From Actinomycetota bacterium (GTDB lineage Bacteria; Actinomycetota; Acidimicrobiia; Acidimicrobiales; Ilumatobacteraceae): 7,133 nucleotides of DNA. Under the pieces are notes generated by a model. The model saw nothing but the letters and a program-made list of their open reading frames with translations, did not search any database and was not told the DNA's origin. The stretch spans positions 1-7,133 of the forward strand of contig SXYT01000124.1 in assembly GCA_005788205.1 (NCBI GenBank), read 5' to 3'. The position numbers were made by a program, and so were the translations under genes. This document shows positions 1-7,133 of this stretch, one piece after another; position 1 is the first letter of the stretch; the number at the start of each line of letters is the position of its first letter.

Positions 1-440
1 ACGCACCGCACGTGAAGGCGACCGTGGTGATGCCCGGGCACATCGGCACGAACATCGTCATCAACTCCGGGAAACTCCACGGCACCGATCCGAAGGAGAT
101 GAACAGCGAGGCACTTGAGGAGGTTCGCCAGCGCATGTCGCGCAACCTGCGGATGGACCTGAGCAGCGTCAGCGACGAGGACATCAGGGTGGGCATCATC
201 GCCCAGCAGGAGGGCTTCCGCGACAACGCACCGACCACGGCCGCCGAGGCAGCAGACGTGATCCTCGCCGCCGTGATGGCGGACGAGTGGCGCGTGCTCA
301 TCGGCGAGGACGCGAAGGTGCTCGACGAGGAGGTCCGCAAGGACCCGTGGAACGCGTACGAGCCCGCCTTCGTGGACAAACTGCACGCACGCGGGCAGTT
401 CCTGAACCTGGTCCGGCCCGCCACAGAGGAGAACAAGTGA
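1..440 (+). CDS. Short-chain dehydrogenase/reductase, C-terminal part (5' end outside window)
   Basis: This is the last 145 residues of an NAD(P)-dependent oxidoreductase of the SDR superfamily. The frame is open to the left edge (first full codon at 3-5, reading APHVKATVVMPGHIGT), so the GTG at 12 is an internal valine codon and not a start. The stretch VVMPGHIGT at visible residues 8-16 is the classical SDR strand followed by the PG-x-[IV]-x-T motif, which contacts the cofactor after the catalytic Tyr/Lys helix. The Rossmann glycine motif and the Ser-Tyr-Lys catalytic residues lie upstream of the window. A substrate-loop region follows, then the segment FRDNAPTTAAEAADVILAAV and a W-R-V-L-I-G-E-D-A tail, which I recognise from 280-300-residue actinobacterial SDRs; about half the protein is therefore visible. 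It probably acts in the cytoplasm on a hydroxyl or keto group; the substrate is unknown. Its stop overlaps the start of the serine hydrolase gene, indicating one operon. Confidence 0.88.
   Translation, partial: APHVKATVVMPGHIGTNIVINSGKLHGTDPKEMNSEALEEVRQRMSRNLRMDLSSVSDEDIRVGIIAQQEGFRDNAPTTAAEAADVILAAVMADEWRVLIGEDAKVLDEEVRKDPWNAYEPAFVDKLHARGQFLNLVRPATEENK
425..431 (+). promoter_or_regulatory. Ribosome binding site of the serine hydrolase gene
   Basis: AGAGGAG lies inside the last codons of the dehydrogenase, five bases before the GTG at 437. It is a strong match to the anti-Shine-Dalgarno consensus. It fixes the hydrolase start at 437 rather than at any of the upstream in-frame codons, which would run deep into the dehydrogenase gene. 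Confidence 0.8.
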
Positions 441-1570
441 GCACCACCCTGCACGGCACCATCAAGCCCGGCTTCGAGGCGGTGGGGGAGGCGTTCCTCG
501 CGAACTTCGCGGACGGGTTCGAGGTCGGTGCGTCCGTCTCCGTGGTGCACAGGGGCGAGACCGTCGTCGACATCTGGGCCGGCCACACGGACCTCGACCG
601 GACCACGGAATGGCAGCGCGACACGATCACGAACGTGTGGTCGAGCACCAAGACGATGATGTTCCTCGTGCTCCTCGAGCTCGCCGACAAGGGCGCTCTC
701 TCCCTGCACGACCCCGTGCGCGCCCACTGGCCGGAGTTCGCCGCGAACGGCAAGGAGTCCGTGACCGTCGCCCACCTGATGGCCCACACCGCCGGCCTGC
801 CGGGGTGGGACCGCCCGATGCAGCCGTCGGACTTCTACGACCACGACCTGTGTGCTTCCGCTCTCGCCGCCCAGGCGCCGTGGTGGGAGCCCGGCACAGC
901 GAGCGGTTACCACGCGATCTCGCAGGGCTACCTCATCGGCGAGCTGGTGCGCCGCGTGACGGGGGTGTCGCTCGGGACCTACTTCCGCACCACCTTCGCA
1001 GAGCCGCTCGGCGCCGACTTCCACATCGGCACGCCGGCGGAGTGCGACGCACGCATCTCGAACGTGATCCCGCCCGCACCGCTGGCTCTCGGCGGGGCAG
1101 ACCCGGGGTCAATCCCCGTCCGCACGTTCGGCAACCCCGTGATCGACGCGGCACAGTCCTGGGAGACGGGCTGGCGACGCTGCGAGAGCGCGGCGGCGAA
1201 CGGTCACGGCAACGCGCGGTCGCTCGCGCTCCTTCAGTCCATCGTGTCCCACGGCGGCGAGGCCGGCGGACGGCGCTTCCTCGGCGCCGCCGGCGTGGAG
1301 CGCTTGTTCGAGGTGCAGGCCGAGGGCACGGACCTCGTGCTCGGCATGCCGGCGAAGTTCGGCATGGGGTACGGGCTCAACTCCGAGAACGTCCCGATCA
1401 GCCCCAACCCGCGCGCCTGCTTATGGGGCGGATGGGGCGGGTCGCTCGTGGTGAACGACCTCGACGCGCAGATGACGTTCGCCTACGTGATGAACCGGAT
1501 GGGTGCAGGCACGGTGGGGGACCTGCGCTCCGCCGGGCCGCTGATGGCCACCTACGCCGCTATCGGCTGA
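437..1570 (+). CDS. Class C beta-lactamase-fold serine hydrolase (family VIII esterase-like)
   Basis: A complete 377-residue protein of the beta-lactamase/transpeptidase-like superfamily. The catalytic S-x-x-K motif is S69-S-T-K72, within NVWSSTK. The second motif is Y158-H-A in GYHAISQGYLIGE, where the tyrosine is the expected general base. The third motif is W330-GGWGG near the C-terminus, in the place where penicillin-binding proteins have KTG. This W-GG form and the Y-H-A variant are typical of family VIII carboxylesterases and related lactone or ester hydrolases rather than true AmpC enzymes. The N-terminal HGT-x-x-PGF-x-x-V pattern at residues 6-16 is typical of the family start. No signal peptide is seen, so a cytoplasmic enzyme is likely, which argues against a role in antibiotic resistance. 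The GTG start overlaps the preceding dehydrogenase stop (GTGA) and follows a good ribosome binding site. The gene end overlaps the convergent alpha-mannosidase by 11 bp. Likely activity is hydrolysis of a small ester or lactone; the substrate is unknown. Confidence 0.9.
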   Translation: MSTTLHGTIKPGFEAVGEAFLANFADGFEVGASVSVVHRGETVVDIWAGHTDLDRTTEWQRDTITNVWSSTKTMMFLVLLELADKGALSLHDPVRAHWPEFAANGKESVTVAHLMAHTAGLPGWDRPMQPSDFYDHDLCASALAAQAPWWEPGTASGYHAISQGYLIGELVRRVTGVSLGTYFRTTFAEPLGADFHIGTPAECDARISNVIPPAPLALGGADPGSIPVRTFGNPVIDAAQSWETGWRRCESAAANGHGNARSLALLQSIVSHGGEAGGRRFLGAAGVERLFEVQAEGTDLVLGMPAKFGMGYGLNSENVPISPNPRACLWGGWGGSLVVNDLDAQMTFAYVMNRMGAGTVGDLRSAGPLMATYAAIG

Positions 1571-4500
1571 GCCGCCACGTCGCGATCTCGAACGCCCCGA
1601 GGCTGACGGCGAACCCGTCCCCGCCGCGCGCGAGTTCCGGCCCGGTCCCGTCCTCCATCACGCCGCACGGCACGGCACGGGAGAATCCGGCGAGGGCGAA
1701 GGAGCCGCCGCACCTGCCGCCCGTGGTCTCCCACGCGCGCAGGATGACGTGACCCGACCCGTCGTCAGCGGGCTTGAGCGCACTCACGAGCGCGCCCGGG
1801 ACGGACCATGTCAACGGCTCGGCGGGCAGCGAGGGCTCACCGGTGACAACGCGCACCGGGTGCGCAGCCATCTCAGCCTCCTCCTCCAGCGCGGCGACAT
1901 CGAGACCGCCGTCCAGCACGCGCACCGACCACCCGATCTGCTGCCTTCCGCGGTCGGCCTCCGGGTCCGGGAAGCGGGGCGAGCGCAGCAACGTGAGCTG
2001 AACCGCGTCGTTGCGCGTGTCGTAGCCGCGCGGCCCGTCGCCGAGGACGGCGACGCCGAACCTCGGCTCGGCGACCGCGACCCACCTGTGCGCGCAGACC
2101 TCGAAACGGGCCACGTCCCAGGAGGTGTTCGTGTGGCGGGCGCGGTGCACGTGGCCGAACTGCGTCCCGCACACGGCATCGTGCGAGTGGATGTCCGTGG
2201 GCAGGCGCCACTGCAGGCGCGTCTCGCTCTCGTGCCAGTCGGCGTCCATCACGGCGTCCAGGCGGCCGCCGGCCGTCAGCGACCACCGCACCGTCCAACG
2301 CGAGTCCGCCGTGGCATGGACGCACGTGACCGTCGCGCGCAGGGGGCCCGCTTCGGTGACCTCCGGTGGCGCGACCGACGGCACGAACTCGGGCGTCCTG
2401 TCCGCGTCCGACATGTCGATGTCCCAGTTGTCGTACTCCGCAGGGGTGTCCTGCCGCAGCAGGAAGCCGGCCAGGTCGTCACCGGGGATCACGTCACGGT
2501 CCCCGTGCCGCAGCGACACGATCGCGCCGTTGCTGCCGATCTTCACGGACACAGCACCGCACGACATCGTGACCTCGCCGTCGTGCTGCCGGACGGTGAC
2601 GGGCGCCCCCGTTCCCCCGGTCGGCGCGCCGTCGGCGCGGGCCCAACCGAAAGGCGGCACGTCGGCATGCGCCGGCCCGTCCGGGGTGTCCACCACGCCG
2701 CGGAACCGGACCGACGACGGGTTGGCCACGTGGGCCCCGCCACCTGTTGTGCCGAGCAGGCCGGGGAGCACGGCATCAATCTCCGCGGCCACCGCCGAGT
2801 GCTCGGCCTCTGCGTCACGGTGGACCCACGCGATCGACGACCCGGGGATGATGTCGTGGAACTGCTGCGTGAGGACGCGCTGCCACCATTCATCCATGCC
2901 GGAGGGCCGGGTGCCCGCGAGCGCGGCCCATGCCTCCGTCTCGTGGAGCAGCTGCTCGCTGCGCCTGTTGCCCTGCTTGGTGCCGACCTGCGTGCTGTAG
3001 GTGCCGCGGTGCTTCTCGAAGTACATCTCGCCGGTCCACACGGGTGCGCTGCCGCCGTACTCCGCCATCGAGCCGGCGAAGAAGTCGGAGACGCGGCCCA
3101 TGGTCACCCGCGGCACGCCGGCGAGGTCGGCGGCCAGCCGTGCCCGGTCGACCATCGCCTGCGTGGGCCCGCCGCCGCCGTCACCGTGCCCGTAGAGCAC
3201 GAGCGACGACGACGCACCGACATGATCGGAGAAGTTGCGCGAGGCGAAGCGGAGCTGCGACGGGGTGACCAGGGCGTTGTAGGTGTCGACGGGGGAGAAG
3301 TGCGTGAACACCCTGGTGCCGTCAAGACCCTCCCACCAGAACGTGTGGTGGGGGAACCGGTTCGTCTCGTTCCAGCTGAGCTTCTGCGTGAAGAACCAGC
3401 GTGCGCCGCCGAGGGTCACGATCTGCGGGAGCGCCGCGGGGTAGCCGAAGTCGTCGGGCAGGAACGCGCCGTCGCAGCGACGCCCGAACCACCCCGAGAA
3501 CGCACGCTGGCCCTGCACCATCTGGCGCAGCAGGCTCTCGCCGTCGGGCAGGTTGAGGTCCGTCTCCACCCACATGCCGCCGACCGGCTCCCACCGGCCC
3601 TCCGCGACGAGCTCCTTGATGCGGGCGAACATCGCCGGGTCGTCCTCTGCGACCCACGCGTAGTGCTGGGCCTGGCTGTGGCAGTACACCATGTCGGGGT
3701 TGCGCTCCAGCAGGTGCACGGCGTTCGCGAAGGTGCGCAGGGCCTTGCGCCGCGTCTCGCGCACGGGCCACAGCCACGCGGTGTCGAGGTGGGCGTGGCC
3801 CGTGGCGGTGATCCTGTGCGCGGCCGGCCCGTTGCCGGTGCCGAGGACGCCGCGCAGGGCGGCGCGCGCCGCCTCCGCGGTGCCGGGCGTGTCGTTGACG
3901 TCGAGCGCGTGGGCCGCCGCATCGAGCGCGGCGAAGAGACGCCCGTGCATCGTGTCGGTGGGGTCGGTGTCGAGCGCGAGGTCGATCACTGCATGGAGCT
4001 CGGTGGCGAGCGACTGGACGGTGGGGTCGAACGCAGCGAGCGAGGCGCGGCGCAGGGTGTAGAGAGGCGCCGCCGGGGCCGTGGTGGGGTCACCGAAAGG
4101 CGTCGGTCCGTAGCCGTGCGCATGGCCCGCGATGATCGGTGTCGCGGCGGCCTCGACCCACAGCTCCACTGTGGCGCCCTCCGGGTGGGTCCCCATGTCC
4201 ACTGCGCGCCTGTCGGGCTGCACGGCATGCACGATGCGGCCGTCGCGCCATGCGAGACCCTCGACCTGGAACCCGTCGCCGCGGCCGGTGAAACCGAGGT
4301 CGATGACGGCGTGCAGCGTCCTGCCCGCCAGGTGCGCGGGGACAGTGGCAGTCAGGCGGAACCAGCGCGAGTGCCAGGGCCTGCCCCACTTCGTGCCGAT
4401 CGCGACGGGCGCACGTGGCGCCGCGACGGCGGCGGAGTGGGTCACGGGGTCGAACGTCTCCTCCGTCGCCTCGACCACGAAGTCGATGCCGTCCGTGTGG

Positions 4501-4574
4501 ACGAAGCTCTGCACGCGCTGGTCGAGCAGGCGCTGCGCGCGCTGCATCGCCGGTGCCGTGATGCGGTGTGCCAT
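1560..4574 (-). CDS. Alpha-mannosidase, glycoside hydrolase family 38
   Basis: A complete 1004-residue retaining alpha-mannosidase, close to the usual ~1000-1050 residues of the cytosolic bacterial/MAN2C1-like GH38 group. Residues about 1-250 form the family's N-terminal helical and beta region. The catalytic domain (about 255-510) opens with GHAHLDTAWLWP, giving zinc ligands H262 and D264. The nucleophile is expected to be D339 in GGMWVETDLNLPDGES, and the family motif GHGDGGGGP is at 462-470. The central three-helix domain (about 515-605) carries QFHDIIPGSS, where H573 is the expected third-site zinc-binding histidine. The rest (about 660-1004) is the beta-rich C-terminal region. All key residues are present and the frame is intact. 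No signal peptide is seen, so it should act in the cytoplasm, releasing mannose from imported or internal alpha-mannosides; the exact substrate is unclear because no transporter or sugar regulator is visible. The ATG start is preceded by a G-rich ribosome binding site. It lies 52 bp downstream of a small membrane protein gene on the same strand. Confidence 0.95.
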   Translation of the reverse strand: MAHRITAPAMQRAQRLLDQRVQSFVHTDGIDFVVEATEETFDPVTHSAAVAAPRAPVAIGTKWGRPWHSRWFRLTATVPAHLAGRTLHAVIDLGFTGRGDGFQVEGLAWRDGRIVHAVQPDRRAVDMGTHPEGATVELWVEAAATPIIAGHAHGYGPTPFGDPTTAPAAPLYTLRRASLAAFDPTVQSLATELHAVIDLALDTDPTDTMHGRLFAALDAAAHALDVNDTPGTAEAARAALRGVLGTGNGPAAHRITATGHAHLDTAWLWPVRETRRKALRTFANAVHLLERNPDMVYCHSQAQHYAWVAEDDPAMFARIKELVAEGRWEPVGGMWVETDLNLPDGESLLRQMVQGQRAFSGWFGRRCDGAFLPDDFGYPAALPQIVTLGGARWFFTQKLSWNETNRFPHHTFWWEGLDGTRVFTHFSPVDTYNALVTPSQLRFASRNFSDHVGASSSLVLYGHGDGGGGPTQAMVDRARLAADLAGVPRVTMGRVSDFFAGSMAEYGGSAPVWTGEMYFEKHRGTYSTQVGTKQGNRRSEQLLHETEAWAALAGTRPSGMDEWWQRVLTQQFHDIIPGSSIAWVHRDAEAEHSAVAAEIDAVLPGLLGTTGGGAHVANPSSVRFRGVVDTPDGPAHADVPPFGWARADGAPTGGTGAPVTVRQHDGEVTMSCGAVSVKIGSNGAIVSLRHGDRDVIPGDDLAGFLLRQDTPAEYDNWDIDMSDADRTPEFVPSVAPPEVTEAGPLRATVTCVHATADSRWTVRWSLTAGGRLDAVMDADWHESETRLQWRLPTDIHSHDAVCGTQFGHVHRARHTNTSWDVARFEVCAHRWVAVAEPRFGVAVLGDGPRGYDTRNDAVQLTLLRSPRFPDPEADRGRQQIGWSVRVLDGGLDVAALEEEAEMAAHPVRVVTGEPSLPAEPLTWSVPGALVSALKPADDGSGHVILRAWETTGGRCGGSFALAGFSRAVPCGVMEDGTGPELARGGDGFAVSLGAFEIATWRLSR

Positions 4575-4577
4575 TGT

Positions 4578-4599
4578 CCCCCCGGGTCGCTGCGGACCC
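4578..4599 (-). promoter_or_regulatory. G-run ribosome binding site and small hairpin before the alpha-mannosidase
   Basis: Read on the minus strand, six G (4578-4583) precede ACA-ATG. This is an SD-like tract, but with only three bases of spacing. Directly upstream is a perfect 5-bp inverted repeat, GGGTC-cgcagc-GACCC (4584-4599), with a six-base loop. In DNA this GC-rich such a small hairpin can arise by chance, and there is no U-run to make it a terminator. It could mildly influence translation initiation, but this is inference. Confidence 0.35.
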
Positions 4600-4626
4600 C
4601 GAGACTAGGCGAGAGCACCCGTGCGG

Positions 4627-4926
4627 TCAGGAGGCCCGGGAGAAGAGGTCCGCGTCCGAGAGATAGAAGGGGATCCGTCCGGCCTGCCCGTTCTCGATCT
4701 CGTACGTGCGGACCGGCGTCGGCCGCGACGGCTCCTCTGGCACTGCCGGGGAGCTCAACAGGCCCGCGGCAAGCCGCCAGTCACGGCGCGCCATCAGCGT
4801 CGCGAACAACGAGATCGCCACGAACATGACGGTCGCCCGGGGCCCGTTGCCGCTTGCCAGGTACACGCCGATGGCGACCGCTGTTCCGTACGCGCCGATG
4901 GTCTGGACGACTGCTGCTGTCTTCAT
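4627..4926 (-). CDS. Small putative membrane protein of unknown function
   Basis: A 99-residue protein that I do not recognise. It has two clearly hydrophobic stretches, residues about 6-24 (VVQTIGAYGTAVAIGVYLA) and 31-46 (ATVMFVAISLFATLMA), separated by a short Gly/Asn/Pro turn. Basic residues (RRDWR, 47-51) follow the second. The remaining ~45 residues are hydrophilic and probably cytoplasmic, ending in a tail with P-x-R-x-Y-E-I-E-N-G-Q. This layout suggests a two-helix hairpin in the membrane with both ends inside; a weaker hydrophobic patch lies at 51-58. The ATG at 4926 is the earliest possible start, because an in-frame TGA lies two codons upstream, yet no convincing Shine-Dalgarno precedes it. 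It sits 73 bp after the polyphosphate kinase stop and 52 bp before the alpha-mannosidase start, all on one strand. Coding potential is supported by its credible membrane topology and fit between the two genes, not by homology. Confidence 0.65.
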   Translation of the reverse strand: MKTAAVVQTIGAYGTAVAIGVYLASGNGPRATVMFVAISLFATLMARRDWRLAAGLLSSPAVPEEPSRPTPVRTYEIENGQAGRIPFYLSDADLFSRAS

Positions 4927-4999
4927 GACTCAATGGTCGCGCGGGCATGTGGACTCCGGATGAAACGAGGGACAACTGGCGGCGAAGTGACGGAGAATC

Positions 5000-7133
5000 T
5001 CAGTCGGCGCGGCCGAGGTGCTCGCGGAGCCACTCGATGACGCCGGGGTTCGGCCGCCTGATGCTGCCCGAGTCGGCGTTCTCGGCGAGGTCGTACTGGC
5101 TGGGGGTCCCCTGGCTCAGCTGCAGGTCGGTCGCCCACTTCATCAACTGGCCCTGCGCGTCGTGCGCGAACGTGAACTCCGGTGGCCCTGCCCGGTGCCA
5201 CACGTCGTCGTGGCCCAGGTCGAACCGGACCACGTCGTCCCGCCAGAAGATCTCGAACACCTTGTCCAGCCAGGACCGGTGCTTCGGGTGATTGATCGGC
5301 ACGAGCACCTCCACCCGCAGGTCGAGGTTGCGCGTCATCATGTCGGCCGAACCGATGAGGTACAGCGGCCCACCGTCATCGGACCCGTGGGCGAAGCGGT
5401 AGATGCGCGAGTGCTCCAGGAACCGCCCGAGCACGGACCGCACCCGCACGTTGCGCCCCTCGAGGCCGGCGAGGCTCATCGAGCACATGCCCCGGATGAG
5501 GAGGTCAATGTGGACGCCCGCCTCGGCGGCCATGCGCAGTGCACGGATCATCTCCTCGTCGACCAGGGAGTTCATCTTCATGGAGATGCGCCCCTCTGCG
5601 CCGAGCGCGGTCTCGCGCGCGACGAGCCCGAGGAAGCGCGCACGGAGGTCGGTGGGCGCCGTCACCAGCCGCCCGAACTCGGGTGTCCGGGAGAAACCGG
5701 TGAGGAAGTTGAAGAGGTTCGCCACGTCCTCAGTGGTCTCGTCGTCGCAGGTGAAGAGGCCGATGTCCTCGTAGGTGCGGGCGGTCGTGGAGTTGTAGTT
5801 GCCCGTGCCGATGTGGGCGTACCGGCGCAGCCCGTGCTCCTCCTCGCGCACGACGAGAAGGCACTTCGCGTGGGTCTTCAGCCCGACCATGCCGTAGATG
5901 ACGTGTGCGCCGGCGCGCTCCAGTTCGCGTGCCCACGTGACGTTGGTCTGCTCGTCGAAACGGGCTGTCAGCTCGATCAGCGCCGCCACCTGCACGCCGC
6001 GCTCGGCGGCCTCGATCAGGCTCCGGGCGATCGGGCTGTTGGCCGAGGTCCTGTAGAGGGTCGCCTTGATCGCTCGCACCGAGGGATCGGCGGCGGCCTG
6101 GCGGATGAACTCCTCCGTGGAGGTGGAGAACGACTCGTAGGGGTGGTGCACCATCAACTCACGGTGGCGCAGCACGCTGAAGAAGGACTCGCCGCGCTCC
6201 TCCGCCGCCGCGAGCCGCCCGGCGGTCACGGATGTCCACGTGCCGTCGTGCAGAGCGGGGTCGTTGACCCTGTGGATCTCCCACAGGTCGGCGCTGTCGA
6301 CGATCCTGTCGTGCAGGTACACGTCGATGGGGTCCAGCTCGAGCTCCTCGATGATGAGGGCCAGCATCCGCGGGTCGATCGATTTCTCCGCCTCGAGCCG
6401 GACGGCATTGCCGAACCGCCTGCGCCGCAGCTCGAGTTCGACGGCGGCGAGAAGGTCCTCTGCCTCCTCTGCGTCGATGCTCAGGTCCGTGTTGCGGGTG
6501 ACACGGAAGACGTGCGCACGCGAGACCTCCATGCCGGGGAAGAGCCTCCCGATCCGGTCGCTGATCACCTGGTCGAGCGGCACGAAGGTCCGGTCGCCCA
6601 CGTCCACGAAGCGGTTGATGGTGGTGGGCACCTTGACCCGCGCGAACCGTTCCTCCCCGGAGTCGGGGTCAGTGACCATCACGCCGACACTGAGGGCCAG
6701 GTTCGAGATGTAGGGGAAGGGGTGGGCTGGGTCGACCGCGAGCGGCGTCAGCATGGGCAGGACGCGGGTCTCGAAGTAGGCGTCGAGGCTGGCCCGCTGC
6801 TCCTCGGTGAGCGCCCCGTCCGTCACGATCCTGACGCCGTGGTCGGCGAGCCCGTCGAGCACCCCGGCCAGGACGGCATCCCGCTCGGCGCACAGCCCGA
6901 CCACCCGCGAGCGGATCAGCGACAGTTGCTCGGACGCCGTGAGGCCGTCGAAGCTGCGCGTGGTGACGCCCGCCTCCTGGCGGTCGTGGAGGGCCGCGAC
7001 GCGCACCTGGAAGAACTCGTCCATGTTCGACCCGAAGATCGCCACGAACTTCAGCCGCTCCAGCAACGGGACAGATGTCTCACGGGCCAGGTCGAGTACG
7101 CGGGCGTCGAAATCGAGCCAACTAAGTTCTCGG
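5000..7133 (-). CDS. ppk1: Polyphosphate kinase 1 (N-terminus beyond window edge)
   Basis: This enzyme reversibly polymerises the gamma-phosphate of ATP into inorganic polyphosphate. 710 residues are visible. The frame is open to the right edge and begins RELSWLDFDARVLDL, the conserved PPK1 N-terminal motif, so an internal TTG at 7066 is not the start and probably only a few dozen residues are missing. FGSNMDEFFQVRVA follows at visible residues 33-46. The autophosphorylated histidine is H421 in GLKTHAK (E. coli H435 equivalent), with a second conserved histidine 19 residues on, H440 in AHIGTGNYN (E. coli H454 equivalent, same spacing). KMNSLVD (from K519) and FLEHSRIYRF (H574, second HKD-like half) complete the two phospholipase D-like C-terminal domains. 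The loop after RGMC reads SMSLAG, where many actinobacterial relatives have x-L-R-P-G. After WHRAGP there is a ~60-residue tail ending in IEWLREHLGRAD. No nudix (MutT-like) gene, often next to ppk1 in actinobacteria, follows it here; a small membrane protein gene does. Confidence 0.96.
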   Translation of the reverse strand, partial: RELSWLDFDARVLDLARETSVPLLERLKFVAIFGSNMDEFFQVRVAALHDRQEAGVTTRSFDGLTASEQLSLIRSRVVGLCAERDAVLAGVLDGLADHGVRIVTDGALTEEQRASLDAYFETRVLPMLTPLAVDPAHPFPYISNLALSVGVMVTDPDSGEERFARVKVPTTINRFVDVGDRTFVPLDQVISDRIGRLFPGMEVSRAHVFRVTRNTDLSIDAEEAEDLLAAVELELRRRRFGNAVRLEAEKSIDPRMLALIIEELELDPIDVYLHDRIVDSADLWEIHRVNDPALHDGTWTSVTAGRLAAAEERGESFFSVLRHRELMVHHPYESFSTSTEEFIRQAAADPSVRAIKATLYRTSANSPIARSLIEAAERGVQVAALIELTARFDEQTNVTWARELERAGAHVIYGMVGLKTHAKCLLVVREEEHGLRRYAHIGTGNYNSTTARTYEDIGLFTCDDETTEDVANLFNFLTGFSRTPEFGRLVTAPTDLRARFLGLVARETALGAEGRISMKMNSLVDEEMIRALRMAAEAGVHIDLLIRGMCSMSLAGLEGRNVRVRSVLGRFLEHSRIYRFAHGSDDGGPLYLIGSADMMTRNLDLRVEVLVPINHPKHRSWLDKVFEIFWRDDVVRFDLGHDDVWHRAGPPEFTFAHDAQGQLMKWATDLQLSQGTPSQYDLAENADSGSIRRPNPGVIEWLREHLGRAD

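Noticed and set aside
12..14. GTG as start of the dehydrogenase
   Set aside because: It is directly before the mid-protein PG-x-I-x-T motif, and the upstream codons are open, so the gene is truncated by the window edge rather than short.
1664..1682. Short tandem run of CACGG units
   Set aside because: About three copies only, inside the alpha-mannosidase coding sequence, and explained by codon use.
610..1752. A 380-codon plus-strand frame overlapping the serine hydrolase
   Set aside because: It is an out-of-frame shadow of the hydrolase, rich in Arg and Pro, and lacks any family motif; the hydrolase frame carries SxxK, Y-H-A and W-GG motifs.
4584..4599. Hairpin GGGTC-N6-GACCC as a transcription terminator
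   Set aside because: The stem is only 5 bp, there is no following T-run on either strand, and it sits directly before a start codon; chance is likely in such GC-rich DNA.
1749..4829. A 1026-codon open frame on the plus strand covering most of the alpha-mannosidase
   Set aside because: It is antisense to an intact GH38 enzyme with all catalytic motifs. Its translation is dominated by Arg, Ala, Gly, Val and His without recognisable motifs, as expected for the complement of a GC-rich gene. It also runs through the small membrane protein gene on the other strand.
7064..7066. TTG as start of PPK1
   Set aside because: The frame continues to the window edge and encodes the conserved RELSWLDF motif upstream of this codon, so the true start lies outside the window.

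Overview
The window is a compact, GC-rich, bacterial-looking chromosomal stretch with five protein-coding genes and almost no non-coding DNA. High GC, GTG starts, a PPK1 of actinobacterial style, and a short-chain dehydrogenase paired with a family VIII esterase-like serine hydrolase all suggest an actinomycete-type organism (Actinomycetota). A lineage such as Acidimicrobiia is possible, but the sequence alone does not fix it.

Left part, plus strand (1-1570). The C-terminal half of a short-chain dehydrogenase/reductase runs in from the left edge. It is followed by a complete class C beta-lactamase-fold serine hydrolase. The dehydrogenase stop and the hydrolase GTG start overlap in GTGA, with a good Shine-Dalgarno just upstream, so the two are probably co-transcribed and translationally coupled. 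Both are common in catabolic or secondary-metabolite gene sets; the substrate cannot be read from the sequence.

Right part, minus strand (7133-1560). Three genes point the same way. First is polyphosphate kinase 1, whose first residues lie beyond the right edge. After a 73-bp gap comes a 99-residue putative membrane protein of unknown function. After a further 52-bp gap comes a complete 1004-residue glycoside hydrolase family 38 alpha-mannosidase. The short gaps allow one transcript, but nothing ties the three functions together.

The plus- and minus-strand blocks converge, and the last codons of the serine hydrolase and the alpha-mannosidase overlap by 11 bp with no room for an intergenic terminator. 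No tRNA, rRNA, mobile element, CRISPR array or sizeable repeat was seen, and no gene-free stretch exceeds 100 bp. I see no evidence for a novel multi-gene system. The least explained items are the small membrane protein, an altered conserved loop in PPK1, and the overlapping convergent gene ends.
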